From Deltaproteobacteria bacterium UBA5756 (GTDB taxonomy: Bacteria > Desulfobacterota > Syntrophorhabdia > Syntrophorhabdales > Syntrophorhabdaceae): a stretch of 36,245 nucleotides of DNA. Location of the stretch: assembly GCA_002418985.1 (NCBI GenBank), contig DIFE01000147.1, positions 1-36,245 on the forward strand, read 5' to 3'. A program made the position numbers and the translations under genes. Below the pieces are notes generated by a model. The model had not been told where the DNA came from, ran no database searches, and saw nothing but the letters and a program-made list of their open reading frames with translations. This document shows positions 30,311 to 36,245 of the stretch, piece after piece (within the stretch, counting starts at the first letter, position 1; the number at the start of each line of letters is the position of its first letter).

Positions 30311-31381
30311 TTAATTACTACTTTCCCTCATTACCACGCCGGCTATGTGGTCGAGGGGCGAGACTGTTCTTACCGCGCCCAGTTTGATGGCCTCCTTGGG
30401 CATGCCGAAAACGATGCAGGTTGCCTCATCTTGAGCGATAGTGTAGGCTCCCGCTTCTTTCATCTCGAGCATCCCCCTGGCACCATCGTCTCCCATGCCC
30501 GTCATGATGACAGCCACGGCATTTTTCCCCGCATATCGGGCAGCGGACCTGAAGAGGACATCGACTGAGGGCCTGTGCCTCGATACCAACGGCCCGTCCT
30601 TCACCTCGACGTAATACCTCGCACCACTTCTCTTCAGAAGCGTGTGCTTGTTCCCCGGAGCGATGAGAACCCTTCCCCGGACCACAGTATCGTCATTTTG
30701 CGCCTCCTTAACGGATACACGGCAGATCCCGTCGAGCCTCCTGGAGAAGGCCGCGGTGAAATGTTCCGGCATGTGCTGGACGATGACCATGCCCGGCGCG
30801 TCGAGCGGCAGGGCCTCAAGAAAGAGTTTCAGAGCCTCCGTCCCCCCCGTCGATGCCCCGACCACGACAACGCGCTCCGTGGTCTGAATCATGGCGCGGG
30901 AAGACGGTTTTTCAAGGATGGCGTCGGCCGTCAGTTTCGGTTCGACCTTTATAAGGGGTTTCTTTGACCGGCCCAGTCGAGCCCCGGCCGCGGCCTTTAC
31001 TGTATCGCAGATGATCATCCGTGATTCTTCGAGATACTGCTTCACGCCCATGCGCGGTTTTTCGATGATATCCACCGCGCCGTATTCGAGGGCCTTCAAG
31101 GCCGTCTCCGAGTTCTTCTCCGTAAGGCTCGAGCACATGACCACGGGGATGGGTTTCTGCATCATTATTTTGTGCAGGAAGGTAATACCATCCATCCTGG
31201 GCATTTCAACATCGAGCGTTATAACATCAGGCGCCACGCGTCTCATGATGTCCGCGGCGACAAAAGGGTCTCGTGCCGACCCGACCACCTCCATGGATGA
31301 ATCCGATGAAATTATCTCTTCCAGAACTTGCCGCACCACTGCTGAATCGTCAACGATGAGGACCTTGGTTTTGGCCGTCAT
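30311..31381 (-). CDS. cheB: Chemotaxis protein-glutamate methylesterase CheB
   Basis: The protein is 356 residues from the ATG at 31381, chosen because GGAGG lies five bases before it; the open frame runs on to 31537 and would overlap cheR without support. The N-terminal receiver has D11-D12 and acceptor D57 (ITLDVEMPRMDG). The C-terminal esterase has the triad S177 (GASTGGTEAL), H203 (VQHMPEHFT) and D299 (MTGMGDDG), each 13 residues further than in the enteric enzyme. It removes methyl groups from (or deamidates) MCPs to reset adaptation. It is the last gene of the mcp-like/cheY/cheR/cheB run and converges with the hybrid kinase gene 20 bases away. Confidence 0.97.
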   Translation of the reverse strand: MTAKTKVLIVDDSAVVRQVLEEIISSDSSMEVVGSARDPFVAADIMRRVAPDVITLDVEMPRMDGITFLHKIMMQKPIPVVMCSSLTEKNSETALKALEYGAVDIIEKPRMGVKQYLEESRMIICDTVKAAAGARLGRSKKPLIKVEPKLTADAILEKPSSRAMIQTTERVVVVGASTGGTEALKLFLEALPLDAPGMVIVQHMPEHFTAAFSRRLDGICRVSVKEAQNDDTVVRGRVLIAPGNKHTLLKRSGARYYVEVKDGPLVSRHRPSVDVLFRSAARYAGKNAVAVIMTGMGDDGARGMLEMKEAGAYTIAQDEATCIVFGMPKEAIKLGAVRTVSPLDHIAGVVMRESSN

Positions 31382-31410
31382 AAAACCCTCCGTTATTACC
31401 CGCTCCCGGG

Positions 31411-32319
31411 CTATTTTCTTCCCATGCCCACCTGTATCTTTCTGTAGACTGTCGGTGCCGCCTGTTCGAAGGGAAGATCCATGCCGAAGAGCGTCTCCGA
31501 ATGACCCATAAAAATGTACCCGCCCGGCTTCATGCACTTACAAAATTTGTTCAGGAGTTTTTCCTGAATGACCTTATCAAAGTAGATTATTACATTTCTG
31601 CAAAAGATCACGTCGATCTTTTCCCGAAACCCGAAGTCACCATCCATGAAATTGAGTCTGCGAAAGGAGACACAGGACCTTATTTCAGGAGCGATCCTCA
31701 CGAGACCGGTACCCGGATTCTTGCTTCTTAAGAGAAACTTCCTCTTGATCTCGGCAGGAACCGGCACTACTTTCTCTTCTTCATATATGGCCCGCTGGCC
31801 CTTTTCTAAAACCCGTCGGGAAATGTCCGTTGCAATGACTTGAAAAGGGATAGGCTGCACGCCATCGGCATCCATGAAATCCTTTACGACCATCGCGATG
31901 GTATAAGGCTCTTCCCCGCTTGAACAACCGGCGCTCCAAATGGTCAGCTTGTTCGCGGCGGAAACTTTCCCCCCTTTCATGAGGGCCGGCAGTACCCGGG
32001 AGGTGAGGAAATCGAAATGCACCGGTTCACGGAAAAAATCCGTCTTGTTCGTCGTCACCTCGTCGATCATGTTGACAAGTTCACCGCTTCGGCCCTCGTC
32101 GCTGAAAAGGTGTTCGCAGTAATCCTCAAAGGATCTCATGCCCAACTTGCGAAGCCTTTTCTGAAGCCTTCCTTCAAGCATGACCTTTTTGACGGGCGTG
32201 ATCTTAATCCCTACTTCCGAGTGAATAAATCCGCTCAACTGTTCGAAGAGCTTGTTGGAAAGCCTCACAGAACCGTACTCGGTGGCATGATCTCCTGGGC
32301 GGGCCGGATGTGCCGTCAT
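31411..32319 (-). CDS. cheR: Chemotaxis protein methyltransferase CheR
   Basis: This 302-residue enzyme has the CheR N-terminal helical domain (FEQLSGFIHSEVGIKITPVKKVMLEGRLQKRLRKLG), followed by the methyltransferase domain with the SAM-binding motif WSAGCSSGEEPYTIAM (about 128-143), the DIS acid in VIATDISRRVLEKG, and the CheR-typical DVIFCRNVIIYFDKVIQEKLL. It adds methyl groups from S-adenosylmethionine to receptor glutamates. There is no TPR or receiver extension. The start has AGGGGG nearby; it lies 12 bases after the cheY stop and 29 bases before cheB. Substrates probably include the MCP at 22933. Confidence 0.97.
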   Translation of the reverse strand: MTAHPARPGDHATEYGSVRLSNKLFEQLSGFIHSEVGIKITPVKKVMLEGRLQKRLRKLGMRSFEDYCEHLFSDEGRSGELVNMIDEVTTNKTDFFREPVHFDFLTSRVLPALMKGGKVSAANKLTIWSAGCSSGEEPYTIAMVVKDFMDADGVQPIPFQVIATDISRRVLEKGQRAIYEEEKVVPVPAEIKRKFLLRSKNPGTGLVRIAPEIRSCVSFRRLNFMDGDFGFREKIDVIFCRNVIIYFDKVIQEKLLNKFCKCMKPGGYIFMGHSETLFGMDLPFEQAAPTVYRKIQVGMGRK

Positions 32320-32331
32320 GCACTCGTCCCC

Positions 32332-32697
32332 CTAGCCAAGAACTTTTTTGACTACGGCCAGGAGCTGATCCGGCTTGAAAGGCTTGACGATCCAGCCCGT
32401 CGCGCCAGCGCTCTTCCCCTCCTGTTTCTTATTGTCCTGGGATTCCGTCGTCAGCATGATGATAGGGATGAACTTGTACTCAGACTTGGCCCGAACTTCC
32501 TTTATCAAGCCTATGCCGTCAAGGTTGGGCATGTTGAGGTCGGTTACGATCATATTGATCCCGGAACCGTTGAGCTTGGATAATGCGTCTTTCCCATCGC
32601 TCGCCTCAACGGTCTCATAGCCCGCATTCTTGAGGGTGAAGCTGACCATCTGGCGTACACTGACGGAATCATCAACAGTCATGATACGTTTTGTCAC
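32332..32697 (-). CDS. cheY: Chemotaxis response regulator CheY (second copy)
   Basis: This is a single-domain receiver of 121 residues, GTG start with AAGGAGG six bases upstream. The acidic pair is D9-D10, the acceptor is D53 in IVTDLNMPNLDG, and there is T/S in MLTTES and K in VKPFKPDQL. It is very close to the CheY family in length and motif spacing (TVDDSVSVRQMVSFTLKNAGY). Together with the first CheY, one may drive the motor and the other act as a phosphate sink; the sequence does not tell which. It follows the MCP-like gene and precedes cheR with short gaps. Confidence 0.95.
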   Translation of the reverse strand: MTKRIMTVDDSVSVRQMVSFTLKNAGYETVEASDGKDALSKLNGSGINMIVTDLNMPNLDGIGLIKEVRAKSEYKFIPIIMLTTESQDNKKQEGKSAGATGWIVKPFKPDQLLAVVKKVLG

Positions 32698-32755
32698 CGC
32701 ATACCTCCTTGTTCATCAAAACCTTGCTTTATTTTCACACTCACTGCGTACATCA

Positions 32756-34567
32756 TCAAAAGAGCTCCACGTTATCGCCAAGATCATCGGTGAAGGCAAC
32801 ATCTTCCCCGACCGGGGGCGGGGGGGCATTATCCCTGCCCTTGCCGACAAAGGGGATAACATTGGACGCCACGCTCTCATGGATGATCCGTTCTCTCTGC
32901 ATCGTATAGTTGTTTTCGATATACTCGAGGGACAAGCCCCGGGCCTTTTCAAGTTCTTCCGGCGAAACGGTCCGTTTTGCCCATGTGATGACCTCATCGA
33001 AACGACGAGAAAGTCCGGCAATCTCACGGGCAAGATCTTTGTGAACGGTGATCTGGTCGATGGTGTCCTCGACGAGGTCCGAAAGAGCGCGACTGCCCCG
33101 TTCAATCTCCTTGACCAGGCCCACAACGTTGTCGTTCATCGTCTTGAGTTCCTCGAGAAGCCGTGATAGTTCTCCGATGATATTAGTGCTGCCGGGGCCT
33201 TCTTCGTCTGTCTGGCGGCCGCTGACCGCCTGAAGCCCTTCGGTGGCCACGACCACCTCTCTCAAGAGCTCCGAAATTGTCGTCTTCTGTGAAGTAGCAT
33301 CGATGGACAGGCGCCAGATCGCCTCGGCAATGACCCCGAGGGGCGCGCCTTCAATCCCCGTATGTGCCGATTTGACGCGTGCGTTGACTGCGATGAGTTC
33401 TATCTCTTCCCCGATCTCTTCGATATCGTCAACCAGGCCCGATATGGTGGACACGGCGGACGAAAGTTCCCTCATGGCGTCCAGGAATTCCCCTTCCGCC
33501 CGGGTGCCGTCTTCGAGCTTGCCGATCACGGCTCCCGTTCCCGATTCGATATTCGAAAGAAAGGTGCTCGATATAAGATCTGTCCCCCCGGTTATCTTCT
33601 GGACATCGTCGATGATCTTGAAGACGTTTGTGATGACCCCCCGGAGGTTGTCTACTATAGAGTTCACCGCCCGGACGAACTTATCCTGTGCATCGTTGAG
33701 CTGGGCCCTTTGCAGCTCACAGGCTATGGTGGACTCAGCCAGAACTCCAGGTAAGGGCTGCGTATTGGTGTCACGGTCGGCCGACTGGGCGTCGTTCACC
33801 AGTTTCTTCCCCGTCGCGTCCAGAACGTCCCTGATATGCTCGACCTGTTGACGTGTAATATCATGAAACTGCATGGACGTGACGACTTCGCCCACCTGTT
33901 TTGAGGTCGCATTGAAGCGGTTGAGCATGGAGTCCGCCGCGCTGAAGGATTGTTGATGCCTGCTCTCAAGAAGGGCAATACTGGACTTGATGTTTCCGAG
34001 CACTTCGTTGATGTAACCCTTGCTTTTCTCATTTATGTCGACAATCCTCGAGAGGGTTTCTCTCGCCAGGGCCATAAGCGACATCCTCTGGCGTTCGATA
34101 CCGGCCGATTTGTCATGGATGAGCGCCGAAAGTTGCTCCACGTCGCCGGCAAGATTGATGAAATCGCTCTCCATTTTTTTCAGCTGGGCGCTTTCAATCT
34201 TTGTAGATATGCTGAGTATCTTCAGCGTTTTCACAATCTTGCGAAAGTTTGCCAGGGGATCTCCCACGTGGGAGACAGCGACCAGGACATCTTTAAGGGC
34301 TGCCATCCCCGATTCGAATTTAGCGTCCGATTTGCCGATGTGACTGTCCATACTCTCGAGGACATCGCGGAACCGGCCTATCGTTCCCTTCATGACCGAA
34401 CTGTCGAGCATGCCCACCAGCGACGACGCCTGGCGTGAAATATTCTCCACCTCGACATAGACTTCGTTCAGACGGGAACCGATGAACAGGAATTGTTCCT
34501 CAGTCCCGGGGATCAGTTTGCTCACCAGGTTTGTGAGGCCCGCAATCTCGCTTCTGATATCATTCAT
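32756..34567 (-). CDS. Soluble MCP-like chemotaxis protein with a CheZ-like DxxxQ motif
   Basis: This 603-residue, almost entirely helical protein has no membrane segment. One hairpin tip is a divergent MCP signalling motif: IEEIGEEIELIAVNARVKSAHTGIEGAPLGVIAEAIWRLSIDA (about 382-424), recognisable against the MCP pattern but with several changes. A second, weaker hairpin-like segment lies at 115-150 (LKILSISTKIESAQL...FINLAGDVEQLSALI). Between them, residues 232-244 read MQFHDITRQQVEH, which has the D-x3-Q spacing (D236, Q240) of the CheZ phosphatase site. The C-terminus has a Pro/Asp tail (NAPPPPVGED...LGDNVELF). It heads the run to cheY, cheR and cheB. It could be a cytoplasmic receptor, a CheY phosphatase, or both; I cannot decide from sequence. 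Confidence 0.8.
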   Translation of the reverse strand: MNDIRSEIAGLTNLVSKLIPGTEEQFLFIGSRLNEVYVEVENISRQASSLVGMLDSSVMKGTIGRFRDVLESMDSHIGKSDAKFESGMAALKDVLVAVSHVGDPLANFRKIVKTLKILSISTKIESAQLKKMESDFINLAGDVEQLSALIHDKSAGIERQRMSLMALARETLSRIVDINEKSKGYINEVLGNIKSSIALLESRHQQSFSAADSMLNRFNATSKQVGEVVTSMQFHDITRQQVEHIRDVLDATGKKLVNDAQSADRDTNTQPLPGVLAESTIACELQRAQLNDAQDKFVRAVNSIVDNLRGVITNVFKIIDDVQKITGGTDLISSTFLSNIESGTGAVIGKLEDGTRAEGEFLDAMRELSSAVSTISGLVDDIEEIGEEIELIAVNARVKSAHTGIEGAPLGVIAEAIWRLSIDATSQKTTISELLREVVVATEGLQAVSGRQTDEEGPGSTNIIGELSRLLEELKTMNDNVVGLVKEIERGSRALSDLVEDTIDQITVHKDLAREIAGLSRRFDEVITWAKRTVSPEELEKARGLSLEYIENNYTMQRERIIHESVASNVIPFVGKGRDNAPPPPVGEDVAFTDDLGDNVELF

Positions 34568-34742
34568 ATGCCCAGGCCTTTCGTTGCCCTATTTAGACTC
34601 ATGGTTTGCCGATAAACTTCCGTCTTTTTCATAAGATATTTCTCGCCTTTTCAAGGGATAACTTAAGGAATGACGAGATGGTTTCATATTTCAGGGAAGG
34701 AAAAAAGACGCTGGCGGCAATGCTCCGGAATTACGGGAGGAC

Positions 34743-34805
34743 AAAAAAATCAGGGTTCAGAGGGGACATCCTTTCTCTCGTTCTTTGTCCCGATCTGAAC
34801 CCTGA
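34743..34805 (-). terminator. Strong intrinsic terminator after cheX
   Basis: On the minus strand TCAGGGTTCAGA (34805-34794) pairs with 34761-34750 over 12 bp, plus a further 6 bp (34791-34786 with 34768-34763), then seven consecutive T (34749-34743). It separates cheY-cheX from the mcp-like/cheY/cheR/cheB run; the remaining gap up to 34568 presumably holds the promoter of that run, which I could not place securely. Confidence 0.88.
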
Positions 34806-34839
34806 ATCTGTTCCTTATTTCCGGACCCCGACGACTCTC

Positions 34840-35313
34840 TTATTCGAAGGAGAAATCGAGATACATCACTTCCTGGGTTCCGTTCCCGACGGAAAAATTG
34901 AAGGGCAGTTGGACGATGGGCAGGGTCGTAATGAAATTCAACTCGATCTCTTTGCCCACAATAACCATGGGAATTGCAGCCTTCAGGTTGATTCCCGCTT
35001 TTTCAAATTCTTTTCGCGCCTGTCCGGATATGATATTGGTTATCTCTCCGATGGCGTCCACCACGTCTGAATTAACGCTCGCGGACTCGTCTCCGATGAG
35101 CGTCTTATATATGAAAAGAGCCCCCTTGTCCCGAAAACTTATCGTTATGGTGCCCTTCTTGTCCCCGACGAGGCCCATGATGCCCGTCACTTCTCCCGAG
35201 GTCGTACGGCTCGTTTTGATGACTGGTTTGCTCAACGTTGCTTCAATGCCCAGCATCGTCCTGAATACGGACTGTGCTGCCATGATGAATGGGTTAATAT
35301 ACTTGACATCCAT
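34840..35313 (-). CDS. cheX: CheX, CheY-phosphate phosphatase
   Basis: This 157-residue protein belongs to the CheC/CheX/FliY phosphatase fold. It begins MDVKYINPFIMAAQSVFRTML, as CheX proteins do, and has one active-site helix with the E-x2-N pair E90 and N93 in AIGEITNIISGQAR. A second such helix is absent, which separates CheX from CheC. It should dephosphorylate one or both CheY proteins encoded here. GGAGG precedes the ATG. It lies 19 bases after cheY and ends at a strong terminator, so cheY and cheX are made together. Confidence 0.93.
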   Translation of the reverse strand: MDVKYINPFIMAAQSVFRTMLGIEATLSKPVIKTSRTTSGEVTGIMGLVGDKKGTITISFRDKGALFIYKTLIGDESASVNSDVVDAIGEITNIISGQARKEFEKAGINLKAAIPMVIVGKEIELNFITTLPIVQLPFNFSVGNGTQEVMYLDFSFE

Positions 35314-35332
35314 GCCTGCCTCCGGCGCTGTA

Positions 35333-35707
35333 TTATTTTCCGACCTTGGCCTTTGCCTTGTCGATAGCTTCCCTGAGTTTGTCGGGTGTGAAAGGTTTTA
35401 CGATATAATTGTCCACACCTGACTTGATGGCCTCCATGATGTTGTCTTTCTGGGCCTCGGCGGTTACCATGATAAAAGGGATTTTTTTGATGTTTTCGTC
35501 GCTCTTGCAAGCTTTCAGGAACTCTATTCCTGTCATTTCCGGCATGATCCAGTCGCTTATAATTAGATCGACAGTGTCACCGGCGAGGACCGTCAGGGCA
35601 TGCTTGCCGTTTTCGGCCTCGAGAACGTTTTCGATATTTATCTGTTTCAAGACATTCTTGATGATTTTCCTCATCGTCGCAAAATCGTCAACAACGAGCA
35701 CTTTCAT
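35333..35707 (-). CDS. cheY: Chemotaxis response regulator CheY (first copy)
   Basis: This single-domain receiver of 124 residues begins MKVLVVDDFATMRKIIKNVL, the start typical of CheY. The acceptor is D52 in LIISDWIMPEMTG, the Thr is in IMVTAEAQ, and the Lys is in YIVKPFTPDKL. The W-x-M-P after the acceptor aspartate is the enteric-like CheY form, so this is the better candidate for the motor-binding CheY. GGAGG lies six bases before the ATG. First gene of the cheY-cheX pair, with promoter candidates at 35740-35784. Confidence 0.96.
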   Translation of the reverse strand: MKVLVVDDFATMRKIIKNVLKQINIENVLEAENGKHALTVLAGDTVDLIISDWIMPEMTGIEFLKACKSDENIKKIPFIMVTAEAQKDNIMEAIKSGVDNYIVKPFTPDKLREAIDKAKAKVGK

Positions 35708-35739
35708 TATAACCTCCGTCGATTGTTGGGTTTGATTCC

Positions 35740-35784
35740 ATTCTAATCTAAATATACTTATCGTGTAAAGTTGAATTAACTTAA
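35740..35784 (-). promoter_or_regulatory. Promoter region of cheY-cheX: overlapping sigma-70-like and sigma-28-like sites
   Basis: Sigma-70-like: TTTACA (35769-35764), 18 bases, TAGAAT (35745-35740), both 5/6. Sigma-28-like: TTAAGTTA (35784-35777), 11 bases, CACGATAA (35765-35758), 12 of 16 positions with exact spacing. Only experiment can say which is used. Confidence 0.5.
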
Positions 35785-35902
35785 AATAAATCCATCAGCT
35801 TATTGAAAATAAAAAGGATTTTCTTCCTCTCTCTCCCTCCGGGCCAATGGGTATTGCCCCTTGTCATAGCGGTACATATCAAACCATATAGTAATTTTCT
35901 TC

Positions 35903-35964
35903 TCCCGCCGAAAAGGCGGGATGCAAATGCGGCCCGATCCTCTTAAGTTCGGAGATCGGGCCGC
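35903..35964 (-). terminator. Tandem hairpins after cheW
   Basis: In the 305-base gap between cheW and cheY, GCGGCCCGATC (35929-35939) pairs with 35954-35964 (11 bp), and TCCCGCC (35903-35909) pairs with GGCGGGA (35915-35921) around GAAAA. The T-rich flank of the first hairpin is on the plus-strand side (CATCTTTCTTTT), so on the minus strand the pair may act as a weak or Rho-assisted end. Confidence 0.55.
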
Positions 35965-36012
35965 CATCTTTCTTTTAATCTCTCTTCAAAGACAAGGCAG
36001 GTCTTTTATCTT

Positions 36013-36245
36013 CTACTCGTTCCCTGCCAGTCTTTCGTCCTCACCCGTCACTTCATGGACGGACGTGATCTCCTCCGCGGAGAAGACCTTGTCGATGTCG
36101 AGGATGATGATGAACCTGTCGTCCCTCTTCCCCATGCCCCGGATGAACTCCGTTCTCAAATGTGTGCCGATCCTAGGGGCCGGTTCTATCTGGTCCCCCT
36201 CGAGTTCGAAGACCTCCTGCACGGAGTCGACAAGGGCGCCCATGA
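36013..36245 (-). CDS. cheW: CheW, C-terminal part (5' end cut by window edge)
   Basis: The last 76 or so residues of a CheW-type adaptor: GALVDSVQEVFELEGDQIEPAPRIG, then FIRGMGKRDDRFIIILDIDKVFSAEEI and a short acidic tail. The VDSV...I-x-PAP pattern and the FI-x-G-x-G...ILDIDK strand are the conserved end of CheW. The reading frame continues beyond 36245, so the internal ATG at 36243 is not the start. It links receptors to CheA, which is not in the window. It could also be the CheW-like tail of a longer CheA or CheV, but the short end after the domain favours plain CheW. Confidence 0.88.
   Translation of the reverse strand, partial: MGALVDSVQEVFELEGDQIEPAPRIGTHLRTEFIRGMGKRDDRFIIILDIDKVFSAEEITSVHEVTGEDERLAGNE

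Noticed and set aside
31382..31537. Upstream extension of cheB into cheR
   Set aside because: The extra residues do not resemble CheB, and GGAGG marks the ATG at 31381.
34608..34615. An exact GCCGATAA sigma-28 -10 element on the plus strand near the start of the MCP-like gene
   Set aside because: No TAAA at the right distance (CTAT instead) and it points away from every gene here.

Overview
The window looks like part of a bacterial chromosome from an anaerobic, motile, probably syntrophic or fermentative Desulfobacterota (the former Deltaproteobacteria; a Syntrophorhabdus/Syntrophus-like organism is my best guess). The inference rests on several features together: a beta-oxidation-type thiolase, enoyl-CoA hydratase and EtfBA operon; a ferredoxin-dependent indolepyruvate oxidoreductase (IorAB); a selenium-metabolism module; a sigma-54 enhancer-binding regulator; and a chemotaxis locus with CheX. 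No rRNA, tRNA, CRISPR array or insertion sequence was seen.

Layout. (1) 1-1971, minus: YedF, a cysteine-desulfurase-like aminotransferase and a Se/S-carrier protein cut by the left edge. (2) 2155-6047, minus: thiolase, enoyl-CoA hydratase, EtfB, EtfA, with a promoter in front and an intrinsic terminator behind. (3) 6159-7320, minus: an MFS transporter gene broken by a frameshift. (4) 7443-8549, plus: a DegT-family aminotransferase. (5) 8635-13663, minus: iorA, iorB and a double-unit M16 peptidase. (6) 13814-17533, minus: a DUF4177-like protein, Hsp20, a NifU-domain protein, a REC-GGDEF diguanylate cyclase and an M20 peptidase. (7) 17602-22906, plus: a PflX-like radical SAM protein, a GGQ release-factor-like protein, a 900-residue class III nucleotide cyclase with a zinc knuckle and TPRs, and an unknown winged-helix-like protein; a small lipoprotein gene lies on the opposite strand. 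(8) 22933-25177, minus: a cache-domain protein and an MCP. (9) 25340-30290, plus: an NtrC-type regulator, a 549-base non-coding stretch, a degenerate receiver with a four-cysteine tail, and a hybrid histidine kinase. (10) 30311-36245, minus: cheW (cut by the right edge), cheY, cheX, a soluble MCP-like protein, a second cheY, cheR and cheB.

The most striking part is 26762-27310. Downstream of the NtrC-type regulator are two tandem 18-base inverted repeats spaced 20 bp apart, then a perfect sigma-54 promoter, then about 290 bases that can fold through long-range inverted repeats and end in an intrinsic terminator. One arm of that terminator has three alternative partners. This reads as a sigma-54-dependent small RNA or a switchable leader inserted between signalling genes.

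A second theme is motility-linked signalling. The zinc-knuckle cyclase gene sits behind a perfect sigma-28 (FliA) promoter with almost no 5' leader. Weaker sigma-28-like sites precede the cache-domain gene and the first cheY. Several genes have a good -10 element within 6-14 bases of the start codon and no Shine-Dalgarno, which suggests leaderless transcripts.
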